A stretch of DNA of 8,866 nucleotides from an uncultured Leucobacter sp. (GCA_945952575.1 CAMFIY010000103.1:1-8866); one strand, 5' to 3'. Numbered from the stretch's first letter, positions 1-6,899 are shown. The notes: generated by a model not told the origin, from the letters alone. Numbers and translations: made by a program.

Positions 1-1
1 C

Positions 2-649
2 GCGTTCTTCACGGACCTCGGCCCGCTTGGGGAGAAGGTGACCGTGTTGACGAACTCCGAGTTAGGCCGATGCGGCAAGCAGAGTGCCGGCTGGGGTCTG
101 GACCACGGCCACGGCAACGTGATGTTCGTGCTGGGCGCCGGGGTGAAGGGCGGCTACTACGGTCGCTGGCCCGGCCTCGAGAACACCCTGGACGCCGATC
201 TCGCGGTCACGACCGACTACCGCGACGTGCTGAGCGAGGTCGTGAGCGTGCTCTACCCGGAGCGCAGCCTCTCGACGATCTTCCCCGACTTCAGCCGCAC
301 GAAGCTCGGCTTCATGTCGAGCAGGATCTACGAGGGATCCCCGCCGTGGAAGGCGGTGCCGATCGACTTCTTCTCGACCTTCGGCTCGAGGTCGGGCGCG
401 GCGAAGGCCGGGGCGACGGTGCGCGGGCCGATCCCGAAGCTCACCGCCGCGGGCAAGCGGGCGGTCGTGAAGACGAGCTACCGCTGGGAGACCGTGAGCA
501 AGGGCGTCGTGCGGAAGGGCAGCAGCGAGCGGGTGATCAGGATCCCGCGCGGCTACCGGGGCCGGAGGCTGCGGCTCCGCGTCACGCACAGCGCGAGCGG
601 GTACTACCCGCGCGTCAAGGTCTACGACTGGGGGATCGTGCGGGCGTAG
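2..649 (+). CDS. DUF1501-family exported protein, 3' end only
   Basis: The reading frame is open from the window edge, so the start lies upstream; 215 residues are visible. The first ~100 residues carry hallmarks of the C-terminal part of DUF1501 proteins, which are sulfatase-like and usually Tat-exported: a DHGHGN motif, a VLGAGVKGG stretch, YGRWPGL, and a closing LAVTTDYRDVL block, ending near IFPDF. No enzymatic activity is firmly established for the family. After the domain comes a basic, Ser/Gly-rich tail of ~100 residues containing SYRWE, a run of Arg residues, and RVTHSASGYYPRVKV. This resembles the actinobacterial Ig-like surface repeat (YQW..., then ...V.V.VTASKSGY...), but is degenerate and single. 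No LPXTG motif or membrane anchor is seen. A TTA codon at 62-64 is rare for such a GC-rich genome. The gene converges on the HAD gene with a 38-bp gap and no recognisable terminator. Confidence 0.82.
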   Translation, partial: AFFTDLGPLGEKVTVLTNSELGRCGKQSAGWGLDHGHGNVMFVLGAGVKGGYYGRWPGLENTLDADLAVTTDYRDVLSEVVSVLYPERSLSTIFPDFSRTKLGFMSSRIYEGSPPWKAVPIDFFSTFGSRSGAAKAGATVRGPIPKLTAAGKRAVVKTSYRWETVSKGVVRKGSSERVIRIPRGYRGRRLRLRVTHSASGYYPRVKVYDWGIVRA

Positions 650-687
650 CGGATCGGATCCCGAACCGGCGCGGCTCCTCGCGGGCC

Positions 688-1482
688 CTACAGCAGCTCC
701 GCCACCGAGCCGAGCACCTCGTCGGGGCGGAACGGGAAGCGCTCGATCTCCGCGCGATCCGAGATGCCGGTCATCACGAGCACCGTGTGCAGACCCGCCT
801 CCATGCCGGCGACGATGTCGGTGTCCATGCGATCGCCGATCATGCCCGTGTTGTGCGAGTGCGCACCGATCCGGTTGAGCGCCGAGCGGAACATCATCGG
901 ATTCGGCTTGCCCACGATGTAGGGCTGCTTGCCGGTCGCCTTGCTGATTAGCGCGTTGATGGCACCGGTCGCGGGCAGCGGGCCCTCGGGGCTCGGCCCC
1001 GTCGCGTCGGGGTTCGTCGAGATGAAGCGCGCGCCCGCGTTGATCAGCCGGATCGCCTTCGTGATCGCCTCGAAGGAGTAGTTGCGCGTCTCGCCGACCA
1101 CCACGAAATCCGGGTCGGTCTCGGTCATCACGAAGCCCGCATCGTGCAGTGCGGTGAGGATCCCGGCCTCGCCGACCACGAAGGCGGTGCCGCCGGGCTT
1201 CTGCTGCTTCAGGAACGACGCGGTCGCGAGCGCGCTCGTCCAGATCCGGTCCTCGGGCACCACGATGCCGGATGCGGCGAGGCGCGCGCTCAGATCCCGG
1301 GCCGTGAAGATCGAGTTGTTCGTCAGGACCAGGAAGGGGGTGTCGGCGTCGCGCCAGTGCTGCAGCAGCTCGGCGGCCCCGGGGATAGCCCGGTTCTCGT
1401 GCACCAGCACGCCGTCCATGTCGGTCAGCCAGCACTCGATCTCGCCGCGGCGGGCGTGCGCCTCCGTCTGGGTCTCGCTCAT
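688..1482 (-). CDS. HAD-IIA (NagD-like) sugar/organic phosphatase
   Basis: Predicted Mg2+-dependent cytoplasmic phosphatase of 264 residues, the usual size for the NagD / p-nitrophenyl-phosphatase group. All four HAD motifs are visible. Motif I is DMDGVL with nucleophile Asp21 and Asp23; motif II is LTNNS (53-57) with Thr54; motif III is Lys192 in VGKPNP; motif IV is GDRMDTD (216-222) with Asp217 and Asp222. The region between motifs II and III (about 60-190) is the C2-type cap typical of HAD-IIA enzymes, including an ISTNPD stretch. The substrate cannot be read from sequence; relatives act on phosphoglycolate, glycerol phosphate, nucleotides or pyridoxal phosphate. The start is the first Met, with only a weak GGGG ribosome-binding stretch just upstream. 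The gene lies 60 bp behind the last transporter ATPase gene on the same strand, so it may be read through from that operon, or be an unrelated housekeeping neighbour. Confidence 0.9.
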   Translation of the reverse strand: MSETQTEAHARRGEIECWLTDMDGVLVHENRAIPGAAELLQHWRDADTPFLVLTNNSIFTARDLSARLAASGIVVPEDRIWTSALATASFLKQQKPGGTAFVVGEAGILTALHDAGFVMTETDPDFVVVGETRNYSFEAITKAIRLINAGARFISTNPDATGPSPEGPLPATGAINALISKATGKQPYIVGKPNPMMFRSALNRIGAHSHNTGMIGDRMDTDIVAGMEAGLHTVLVMTGISDRAEIERFPFRPDEVLGSVAELL

Positions 1483-1542
1483 AGCCCCAGCGTAGTGCGC
1501 GCGAGTAAACGGGAGGTGAAGCGATCGCGCGGCGCGGGCCGT

Positions 1543-2370
1543 CTACCCTTCGCGCCCCACCAGATCCGGCACCGCGCTCAGCAGCTGCAGCGTGTACGGA
1601 TCCCGGGGCGCCGTCCAGATCTGCTCGGTCTCGCCCTGCTCCACGAACTTGCCCGCGCGCATCACCGCGGTGCGATCCGCGATGGTCGCCACGACCGCCA
1701 GGTCGTGCGAGATGATCACCATGCCGATCTGCAGCTCGTCCACGAGCCGGCGGAGCAACTCGCCCACGTGCTTCTGCGACGAGGCGTCGAGAGCCGAGAT
1801 CGGCTCGTCCGCGACGATCACGCGGGGCTCGGCGAGGAGGGCCTTCGCGATCGCGATGCGCTGTCGCTGACCGCCCGAGAGGGCGTGCGGGTAGCGGTCC
1901 TTGAGCACGGGATCGAGGCCCACCCGCTCGAGCACGTCGGCGACGGCTCGCGTGCGCGCCTCCGCACTGCGATCCGCCCCGCGCGCACGAGCGGCCGCGT
2001 TCCACACCTCCTCGAGCTGGCGCACGATCCTGCGCCGCGGGTTGAGCGACGCGTAGGGATCCTGGAACACCATCTGCAGCGGGACCAGCTTGCCGGGCCG
2101 GCGGCGGATCGGCAGCGGCGTCACGTTCTCGCCGAGGAACCTGATGGATCCGCCCGCCAATCCGTTGATGCCGACCAGTGCGCGAGCGAGCGACGACTTG
2201 CCGCAGCCGCTCTCGCCGACGATGCCGACGATCTCTCCGGGGCGCACCACGAGATCCACGCCGCGCACGGCGACGAAGCGGCCCTTGCCCTTGACGCGGT
2301 AGCTGACGACGGCCTCGCTCACCTCGAGCAGCGGCTGCGCCGACGCCTCGGCCGATGTCTGTGCGCTCAT
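1543..2370 (-). CDS. Peptide/nickel-type ABC importer ATPase, second subunit (OppF/DppF-like)
   Basis: One of two ATP-hydrolysing subunits driving the importer; 275 residues. Visible motifs: Walker A GESGCGKS (52-59), Q-loop with Gln103 in VFQDPYASLNP, ABC signature LSGGQRQR (164-171), Walker B ending in Asp188-Glu189 (VIVADEP), D-loop SALD, and switch His222 in ISHDL. The QDPYASLNP form and the QRQRIAIA signature are typical of the F-type subunit. The C-terminus stops soon after the DPYTLQLLSAVP start of the oligopeptide-transporter C-terminal domain, so it is ~50 residues shorter than E. coli OppF. The chosen ATG overlaps the stop of the D-type ATPase gene as ATGA, with AAGGAG 8 nt upstream. 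A much longer same-frame extension, which would overlap the upstream ATPase gene, is not needed. Confidence 0.95.
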   Translation of the reverse strand: MSAQTSAEASAQPLLEVSEAVVSYRVKGKGRFVAVRGVDLVVRPGEIVGIVGESGCGKSSLARALVGINGLAGGSIRFLGENVTPLPIRRRPGKLVPLQMVFQDPYASLNPRRRIVRQLEEVWNAAARARGADRSAEARTRAVADVLERVGLDPVLKDRYPHALSGGQRQRIAIAKALLAEPRVIVADEPISALDASSQKHVGELLRRLVDELQIGMVIISHDLAVVATIADRTAVMRAGKFVEQGETEQIWTAPRDPYTLQLLSAVPDLVGREG

Positions 2371-3173
2371 TGCTGGATCTCCTTCGGCAGCGGCCACGGA
2401 ATCTGCGGCACGGCATCGAGCAGCACTCGGGTGTACGGGTGCTCGGGGGAGCGGAACACGCGCTCGGCCCGGCCGGACTCGACGATGTGCCCGGTGCGGA
2501 ACACGTAGAGCCGATCCGCGATCGAGCTCAGCATGGCGAGGTCGTGCGTCACGAAGATCACGCCCATGCCGCTCTCGCGGCGCAGCTCGTCGAGCAGCGC
2601 GATGATGCCGGTGCGCAGGTTCGCGTCGAGGGCCGTGGTCGGCTCGTCGGCGATCAGCAGCTTCGGATCGCAGGCCAGCGCGACCGCGATGGATACGCGC
2701 TGCTTCATGCCGCCGGAGAGCTGGTGCGGGTACTGCGTCAGGATCCGCTCGGGGTCGGGCAGATGGACGCGCGCCAGCAGCTCGAGGGCGCGCGCCCGCG
2801 CGTCCGTCTTGCTCATGCCGAGGTGCAGGCGGACGTGATCGGTCAGCTGCTCGCCGAGCTTGAGCATGGGGTGCAGGCTCGAGGACGGATCCTGCAGCAC
2901 CATCGCGATGTCGGCGCCGCGGGTGCGCTCCCATTCCGAGCGGCTCTGCGCGAGCAGCTCGCGCCCGTCGAAGCTCAGCGATCCGGTCGCGGTGAGGCCG
3001 TCGGGCAGGAGCCCCAGCAGGCTGAGGCCGGTGAGCGTCTTGCCCGAGCCGCTCTCGCCGACCACGCCCACGACCTCGCCGGCGTCGACGGTGAAGGACA
3101 CGTCGTCGACGAGGGGCTCGCCCCGGCCGCTGGCGCGCGCGATGGTCAGGTGCTCGACCGTGAGCAGGCTCAT
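2367..3173 (-). CDS. Peptide/nickel-type ABC importer ATPase, first subunit (OppD/DppD-like)
   Basis: Nucleotide-binding subunit that pairs with the F-type ATPase on the cytoplasmic face of the permeases; 268 residues. Walker A is GESGSGKT (39-46), the Q-loop is Gln94 in VLQDPSSSLHP, the signature is LSGGMKQR (152-159), Walker B ends Asp176-Glu177 (LLIADEP), the D-loop is ALD, and the switch His is His210 (VTHDL). The GGMKQR signature is characteristic of D-type subunits. The C-terminal HPYTRVLLDAVP motif opens the oligopeptide C-terminal region, but the chain ends 23 residues after His245, without the Cys cluster found in many DppD/OppD proteins. The start ATG overlaps the permease C stop as ATGA and has GGAGG 6 nt upstream, indicating translational coupling. 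Confidence 0.95.
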   Translation of the reverse strand: MSLLTVEHLTIARASGRGEPLVDDVSFTVDAGEVVGVVGESGSGKTLTGLSLLGLLPDGLTATGSLSFDGRELLAQSRSEWERTRGADIAMVLQDPSSSLHPMLKLGEQLTDHVRLHLGMSKTDARARALELLARVHLPDPERILTQYPHQLSGGMKQRVSIAVALACDPKLLIADEPTTALDANLRTGIIALLDELRRESGMGVIFVTHDLAMLSSIADRLYVFRTGHIVESGRAERVFRSPEHPYTRVLLDAVPQIPWPLPKEIQQ

Positions 3174-4057
3174 GACTCGCCTCCGTTCTCCGCCAGACGG
3201 GGTTCGAGGTTGTCGCGGATCGCGTCGCCGATGATGTTGAAGGCGAGGACCACGGTCACGATGGCGAGGCCGGGTGCGACCGCCAGCCACCACTGGTCGA
3301 AGTACTGCACGGCTCCGGAGATCATCGAGCCCCATTCGGGGGTCGGCGGCACGGCGCCGAGGCCGAGGAAGGAGAGGCCCGCGAGGAAGAGGATCGCCGA
3401 GCCGATGTCGAGCATGGCGAGCACGAGCACGGATCCGCTGACCGCGGGGAAGAGGTCGACGACGATCGAGCGGAACGCGCCGACGCCGGAGAGGCGATTC
3501 GACAGCACGAACTCCGACTCCCGGAGCGCCAGCACGATCGAGCGCACGGCGCGGGCGTAGGCCGGCCACCAGCTGATGGCCGCCGCGATGACCGCGTTGT
3601 GCACGCTCGGGCCGAGCGCTGCGGCGATCGCCATGGCGAGGATGATGCCGGGGAACGCGAACACCAGGTCGGCGACGCGCATCAGGATCTCGTCGATCCA
3701 GCCGCCGAAGAAACCGGCGATCAGGCCGACGACCGTGCCGATGACCGCCGCGGCGAGCACGATGAGCAGGCCGTTCGGCACCGAGGTCGCGGCCGCCGCG
3801 AGCGTGCGGCTCAGATTGTCGCGCCCGAGCGCGTCGGTGCCGAGCAGGGCGGTTCCGTCCGGCGGCGCGAGGGCCGCGCCGACCGTCTCGGTCGGGCTGT
3901 GCGGGATCACGGCCGGGACGAGGATCACGACGAGCCAAGCGAGCAGCACGGCGAAGGAGGCGATGATCGAGGGTGTGCGGAGCCACTTCGGGATCCGGCC
4001 GGGCCGCTTCCCCGGGCGGGGATCGTCGACCAGCGAGAGGACATCTGTGCGGCTCAT
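3170..4057 (-). CDS. ABC importer permease, DppC/OppC-like
   Basis: Second transmembrane subunit of the importer; 295 residues, normal for the family. An N-terminal cytoplasmic segment (1-29, Arg/Pro-rich) precedes TM1 (about 31-51), then the family hallmark LGTDALGRDNLSR (72-84). Further hydrophobic segments lie near 96-116, 132-148, 155-178, 205-228 and 255-280. The cytoplasmic coupling loop that normally reads like EAARALG is here LSN-RLSG (185-191); Gly191 and the downstream FP (203-204) are kept but the EAA residues are not. The start ATG overlaps the permease B stop as ATGA; AAGGA about 10 nt upstream serves as the ribosome-binding site inside the preceding gene. Together with permease B it forms the membrane pore. 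Confidence 0.94.
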   Translation of the reverse strand: MSRTDVLSLVDDPRPGKRPGRIPKWLRTPSIIASFAVLLAWLVVILVPAVIPHSPTETVGAALAPPDGTALLGTDALGRDNLSRTLAAAATSVPNGLLIVLAAAVIGTVVGLIAGFFGGWIDEILMRVADLVFAFPGIILAMAIAAALGPSVHNAVIAAAISWWPAYARAVRSIVLALRESEFVLSNRLSGVGAFRSIVVDLFPAVSGSVLVLAMLDIGSAILFLAGLSFLGLGAVPPTPEWGSMISGAVQYFDQWWLAVAPGLAIVTVVLAFNIIGDAIRDNLEPRLAENGGES

Positions 4058-5142
4058 TGCAGGCGGATCCTTGGGTCGAAGGCCGAGGCCAGGATGTCGG
4101 CGAGGAAGTTCACCACGAGGAAGATGACCGCGATGACGACCGAGATGCCGGTGATCGCGGTGACGTCGAGGTTCGTCGCGGAGCGGTAGGCGTACTGGCC
4201 GAGCCCGCCCCAGGAGAAGATCTGCTCGACGTACACGGTCGCGGCGAGGAGGAATCCGAAGGAGAGCGCGGTGACGGTGATGATCGGGCTGGACGCGCTG
4301 CGGACCGCGTAGCGCATCAGCACGCGGGTGGTCGGCAGGCCCTTGACCCGTGCCGCCTTCACCGCGTCGGTGTTGAGACCGTCGATCACCGCGCTGCGGG
4401 TGAAACGGAGCACCATGCCGAGGTTGGAGAGGGCCAGGATGATGGCCGGCAGGATCAGATGGCTCACCGCGGACTGCCACGCGGCGAAGTCGCCGACGAG
4501 CAGGGAGTCGATCGTGTAGAAGCCGGTGACCGTGGGCGGCGGTGTGATCGCCGCGTCGAGGCGGCCGCTGCCGGGGAGCCAGCCGAGCTGGCGGAAGAAG
4601 AAGGTGGAGCCGACGAGGGCGAGCCAGTAGGTCGGCAGGCTCACGCCGAGCAGCGAGATGAGGCGCGAGACGTGGTCGGGCCAGCGGTTGCGGGCGCTGG
4701 CGGCGATGATGCCGAGCGTGACGCCGATCAGCACGGAGAGCACGGTGGCCCAGAGGACGAGCTCGAGTGTGGCGGGGGCGTACTTGCCCAGATCGGTCGC
4801 GATGGGCCGGCCGGTCTGCTGCGAGATGCCGAGGTCGCCGTGGACGAGGCCGCCGAGGTAGCGCAGGTACTGCTCCCACACGGGCAGATCGAGGCCGAAC
4901 TTCTCGCGGAAGGCGGCGACGGCCTCCGGGTTCGAGAGCGCCTGCTGACTCAGGTTCGCCGTCTCCGGCCGCAGCGGCACGAGCACGCCCAAGCCGAATG
5001 AGACCAGGGTGATCCCGAAGAGGGTGATGAGCGAGGTGCCGAGGCGGCGCAGGATGAAGCGGAGGTACCCGCTTCCGCCGCCCCTGCCCGGGGCGGGCGC
5101 CTGCTGAGCGCCCGCCCCGGGTTCGGAGACTGTCTGAGTCAC
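4054..5142 (-). CDS. ABC importer permease, DppB/OppB-like (GTG start)
   Basis: First transmembrane subunit of the importer; 362 residues. A hydrophilic Gly/Ala/Pro/Gln-rich N-terminus (about 1-25), longer than in E. coli DppB, is followed by the family start YLRFILRRLGTSLITLFGIT with TM1 at about 34-57, then a periplasm-facing loop containing the conserved GDLGIS (102-107). Further hydrophobic segments lie near 125-148, 161-183, 226-245, 280-305 and 330-352. The coupling loop is canonical: DAVKAARVKGLP (259-270), with Ala263-Ala264 and Gly268. The gene begins with GTG, supported by AAAGGGA 7-8 nt upstream. It lies 27 bp after the binding-protein gene, so the two are very probably co-transcribed. 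Confidence 0.95.
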   Translation of the reverse strand: MTQTVSEPGAGAQQAPAPGRGGGSGYLRFILRRLGTSLITLFGITLVSFGLGVLVPLRPETANLSQQALSNPEAVAAFREKFGLDLPVWEQYLRYLGGLVHGDLGISQQTGRPIATDLGKYAPATLELVLWATVLSVLIGVTLGIIAASARNRWPDHVSRLISLLGVSLPTYWLALVGSTFFFRQLGWLPGSGRLDAAITPPPTVTGFYTIDSLLVGDFAAWQSAVSHLILPAIILALSNLGMVLRFTRSAVIDGLNTDAVKAARVKGLPTTRVLMRYAVRSASSPIITVTALSFGFLLAATVYVEQIFSWGGLGQYAYRSATNLDVTAITGISVVIAVIFLVVNFLADILASAFDPRIRLQ

Positions 5143-5150
5143 GTTGATTG

Positions 5151-5157
5151 TCCCTTT
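5151..5157 (-). promoter_or_regulatory. Ribosome-binding site fixing the GTG start of permease B
   Basis: The minus strand reads AAAGGGA here, 8 nt before the GTG codon that starts the DppB-like permease at 5142. No ATG is available nearby in this frame, so this site supports GTG as the real start. Confidence 0.7.
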
Positions 5158-5169
5158 GCGGGTGATCGG

Positions 5170-6768
5170 TTACTTGATCTGCGAGAGATTGATCGTGGCC
5201 ACCGGGGTGTGGCTCACGTGGGAGACGCTCTTCGAAACTACCAAGAAGAACGACGGCTCCAGCAGGAAGGCGAAGGGGGCCTTCTCGTTCATCGCCTTGT
5301 CCCAGGCGCTGAACGCGGCGGCGCGCTGATCGCCGATGGCGGTCGCGGCCGTCTCGGTCAGCTTGACCAGATCGGGCTCGGTCGTCTTGTCCCAGTGCAG
5401 ACGGTCGCCGATGAGTCCGCCGGGCGCGAAGACCAGGACCTCGGAGGGGTCAGCGATGTCCGGCGGCCAAGACCAGAGCGCCATCTCGGTCTCGCCGTCG
5501 ACGTAGCGCTGCAGCGAGGTGGAGGTCGGCGTCGGGTTCAGCTTGACCTTCAGGCCGATCGCCTCGAGCTGGGTCTGGATGCCCTGGGCGAGCACGTTGT
5601 AGTCGATGCCCGCGAGACGCGTGTAGTCGTTCGCGTAGTCGAGCGTGATCTCGGTGCCGGTCTTGCCGGCGTCGGCGAGGAGCTGCTTCGCGGCTGCCGG
5701 ATCCGACTGGGGCGCGTCGCTCTCGGGCAGTGCGCCGAGCATCATCGAGGGGATGATGCCGGATGCCGACTTGGCGCCCGCGCCCACGAGGGTGATGAGG
5801 GCCTGGTAGTCGATGCCGAGCTTGACGGCCTTGACGATGTCGGGATCGGCGGTCGGGGTGCCGGCCTTCTGCTGCATCGCGAGGTAGAGCACCTCGGGCG
5901 ACGGTGAGGACTGGACCTGCAGGCTGTCGGACTTCATGCCCTCCGCGATGCGGCCGGGGATGTCGAGCGCGATCTGGCTCTCGCCGCCCTCGATGTTCGC
6001 CTTCTGCTGCTGCGCATTGTTGACGTTGCGGATGACGATCCGATCGTATGCCGGCGCGTCGCCCCAGTACTTGTCGTTCTTCTTCAGGACGATCTGGGAG
6101 TTGGTGTCGTAGCTGTCGAGCACGTAAGGGCCGCTGCCCACGCCGTTGTCGGCCTGGGTGAAGAGATTGCCGGCCTTGTCGGTCTTCTCCGCGTCCTTCG
6201 CGTCGGATCCGCCGGCGGCCTGCACGGCCTCGGCGTCGACGATCGAGAAGCTGGGGCCGGTGAGCTTGGCCTCCATGTAGGGGGTCGACTGCTCGGCGGT
6301 GATCTTGACGGTGCTGTCGTCGACGGGCTCGACCGTGATGCCGGCCATCTGGTAGGCGGGGCTCGCGTTGAGGTTCTTCAGGCGGTTGAGCGAGAAGGCC
6401 ACGTCGTCCGCGGTGACCGGGTTGCCGTCGGCGAACTTCGCGTCGCTGCGGAGCTTGATGGTGAACTCGGTCGCGTCGGCGTTCTCCTCGAACGACTCGG
6501 CCAGGAGCGGCTTCGGCTCGGAGACGTTGTCGATGCAGGTGAAGAGCGTCTGGTAGATGCCGCTCGCGACGATGCTGTCGGTGACCTGGAAGATCGTGGC
6601 CGGGTCGATCGACTGGGCGGTGAACGCCTGGTCGATGACGAGGGTGCCGGTCTTCGCGGTCGTCGTGTTTCCGCCCGTGGCCCCCTGCGCGCATCCGGTG
6701 AGCGCGAGGGCGCCGGCCAGGATCAGAACAGGGGCTCCTGTGAGCAGCCGAAGCTTCTTCGGTGCCAT
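5170..6768 (-). CDS. Family 5 (peptide/nickel-class) substrate-binding lipoprotein of the ABC importer
   Basis: Extracytoplasmic receptor that captures the solute and delivers it to the permease pair; 532 residues, typical for SBP_bac_5. The N-terminus is a lipoprotein signal peptide: basic MAPKKLR, a hydrophobic core, then the lipobox LTGC with Cys26 as the predicted lipidated residue, followed by a Gly/Thr-rich linker. The family signature FADGNPVTADDVAFSLNRL (112-130) is clear, and an SGPYVL element occurs further on. The start was chosen at 6768 because it gives a correct signal peptide and has AAAGGA 8 nt upstream; the frame stays open upstream to 6855, but that would bury the signal peptide. 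A second cysteine (Cys78) is present. The ligand cannot be deduced: members bind peptides, Ni2+, heme, opines or oligosaccharides. It is the first gene of the operon and divergent from the IclR gene. Confidence 0.94.
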   Translation of the reverse strand: MAPKKLRLLTGAPVLILAGALALTGCAQGATGGNTTTAKTGTLVIDQAFTAQSIDPATIFQVTDSIVASGIYQTLFTCIDNVSEPKPLLAESFEENADATEFTIKLRSDAKFADGNPVTADDVAFSLNRLKNLNASPAYQMAGITVEPVDDSTVKITAEQSTPYMEAKLTGPSFSIVDAEAVQAAGGSDAKDAEKTDKAGNLFTQADNGVGSGPYVLDSYDTNSQIVLKKNDKYWGDAPAYDRIVIRNVNNAQQQKANIEGGESQIALDIPGRIAEGMKSDSLQVQSSPSPEVLYLAMQQKAGTPTADPDIVKAVKLGIDYQALITLVGAGAKSASGIIPSMMLGALPESDAPQSDPAAAKQLLADAGKTGTEITLDYANDYTRLAGIDYNVLAQGIQTQLEAIGLKVKLNPTPTSTSLQRYVDGETEMALWSWPPDIADPSEVLVFAPGGLIGDRLHWDKTTEPDLVKLTETAATAIGDQRAAAFSAWDKAMNEKAPFAFLLEPSFFLVVSKSVSHVSHTPVATINLSQIK

Positions 6769-6776
6769 ATCGCAGG

Positions 6777-6782
6777 TCCTTT
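6777..6782 (-). promoter_or_regulatory. Ribosome-binding site of the binding-protein gene
   Basis: The minus strand reads AAAGGA, 8 nt before the ATG at 6768. It supports this start over the in-frame upstream alternative reaching 6855. Confidence 0.75.
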
Positions 6783-6817
6783 CGATGTGGTGGTGTCTCG
6801 GTTGCACCAGATCTTTT

Positions 6818-6837
6818 CGAGGACGTTTACGACCTCG
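6818..6837. repeat. 20-bp near-palindrome in the binding-protein leader
   Basis: CGAGGaCGTttACGaCCTCG: 8 of the 10 base pairs around the centre (6827/6828) are symmetric, with mismatches at the sixth and central pairs. It lies about 50-70 bp upstream of the binding-protein start codon. It could be a protein-binding operator; as RNA it could fold only with an interrupted stem, because the central turn is very short. Which protein would bind is unknown. Confidence 0.55.
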
Positions 6838-6847
6838 CTGTCGTTCT

Positions 6848-6870
6848 GTTGTCAACTATTTCGTGACAAC
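6848..6870. repeat. Perfect 7-bp inverted repeat, candidate operator O1
   Basis: GTTGTCA and TGACAAC flank a 9-bp spacer, giving arms about 1.5 helical turns apart (16 bp start to start), a geometry suited to a dimeric regulator. The inner arms TGTCA-N9-TGAC recur beside the regulator gene. On the minus strand the same bases could form an RNA stem of 7 bp with a 9-nt loop in the importer leader. Confidence 0.6.
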
Positions 6871-6892
6871 TGCTACTATTTTCGGAAGCAGT
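6869..6892. repeat. 6-bp inverted repeat ACTGCT-N12-AGCAGT
   Basis: A second perfect dyad abuts O1, sharing two bases with it. Its spacer contains ACTATTTTCG, nearly the same as the ACTATTTCG inside O1, and the two cores lie 20 bp apart. The arms differ in sequence from those of O1, so pairing is kept while sequence is not. Confidence 0.5.
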
Positions 6893-6899
6893 GAGAGCG

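Noticed and set aside
650..687. A Rho-independent terminator between the convergent DUF1501 and HAD genes
   Set aside because: Only a 4-bp CGCG stem with a 6-base loop can be drawn and there is no T-run on either strand.
1483..1542. A terminator or promoter in the gap between ATPase F and the HAD gene
   Set aside because: No stable stem followed by a T-run, and no convincing pair of promoter hexamers with normal spacing.
62..2416. A 784-codon open frame on the minus strand across the DUF1501, HAD and ATPase F genes
   Set aside because: It is a high-GC shadow: Arg/Ala/His-rich low-complexity translation, no domain, and it overlaps three well-supported genes.
3973..5001. A 342-codon plus-strand open frame opposite the permease genes
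   Set aside because: Its translation is a monotonous Glu/Asp/Arg/Gly mix typical of antisense frames in GC-rich genes; both permeases beneath it have clear family motifs.
6769..6855. A 29-residue N-terminal extension of the binding protein
   Set aside because: It would bury the lipoprotein signal peptide, and a good ribosome-binding site precedes the internal ATG at 6768.
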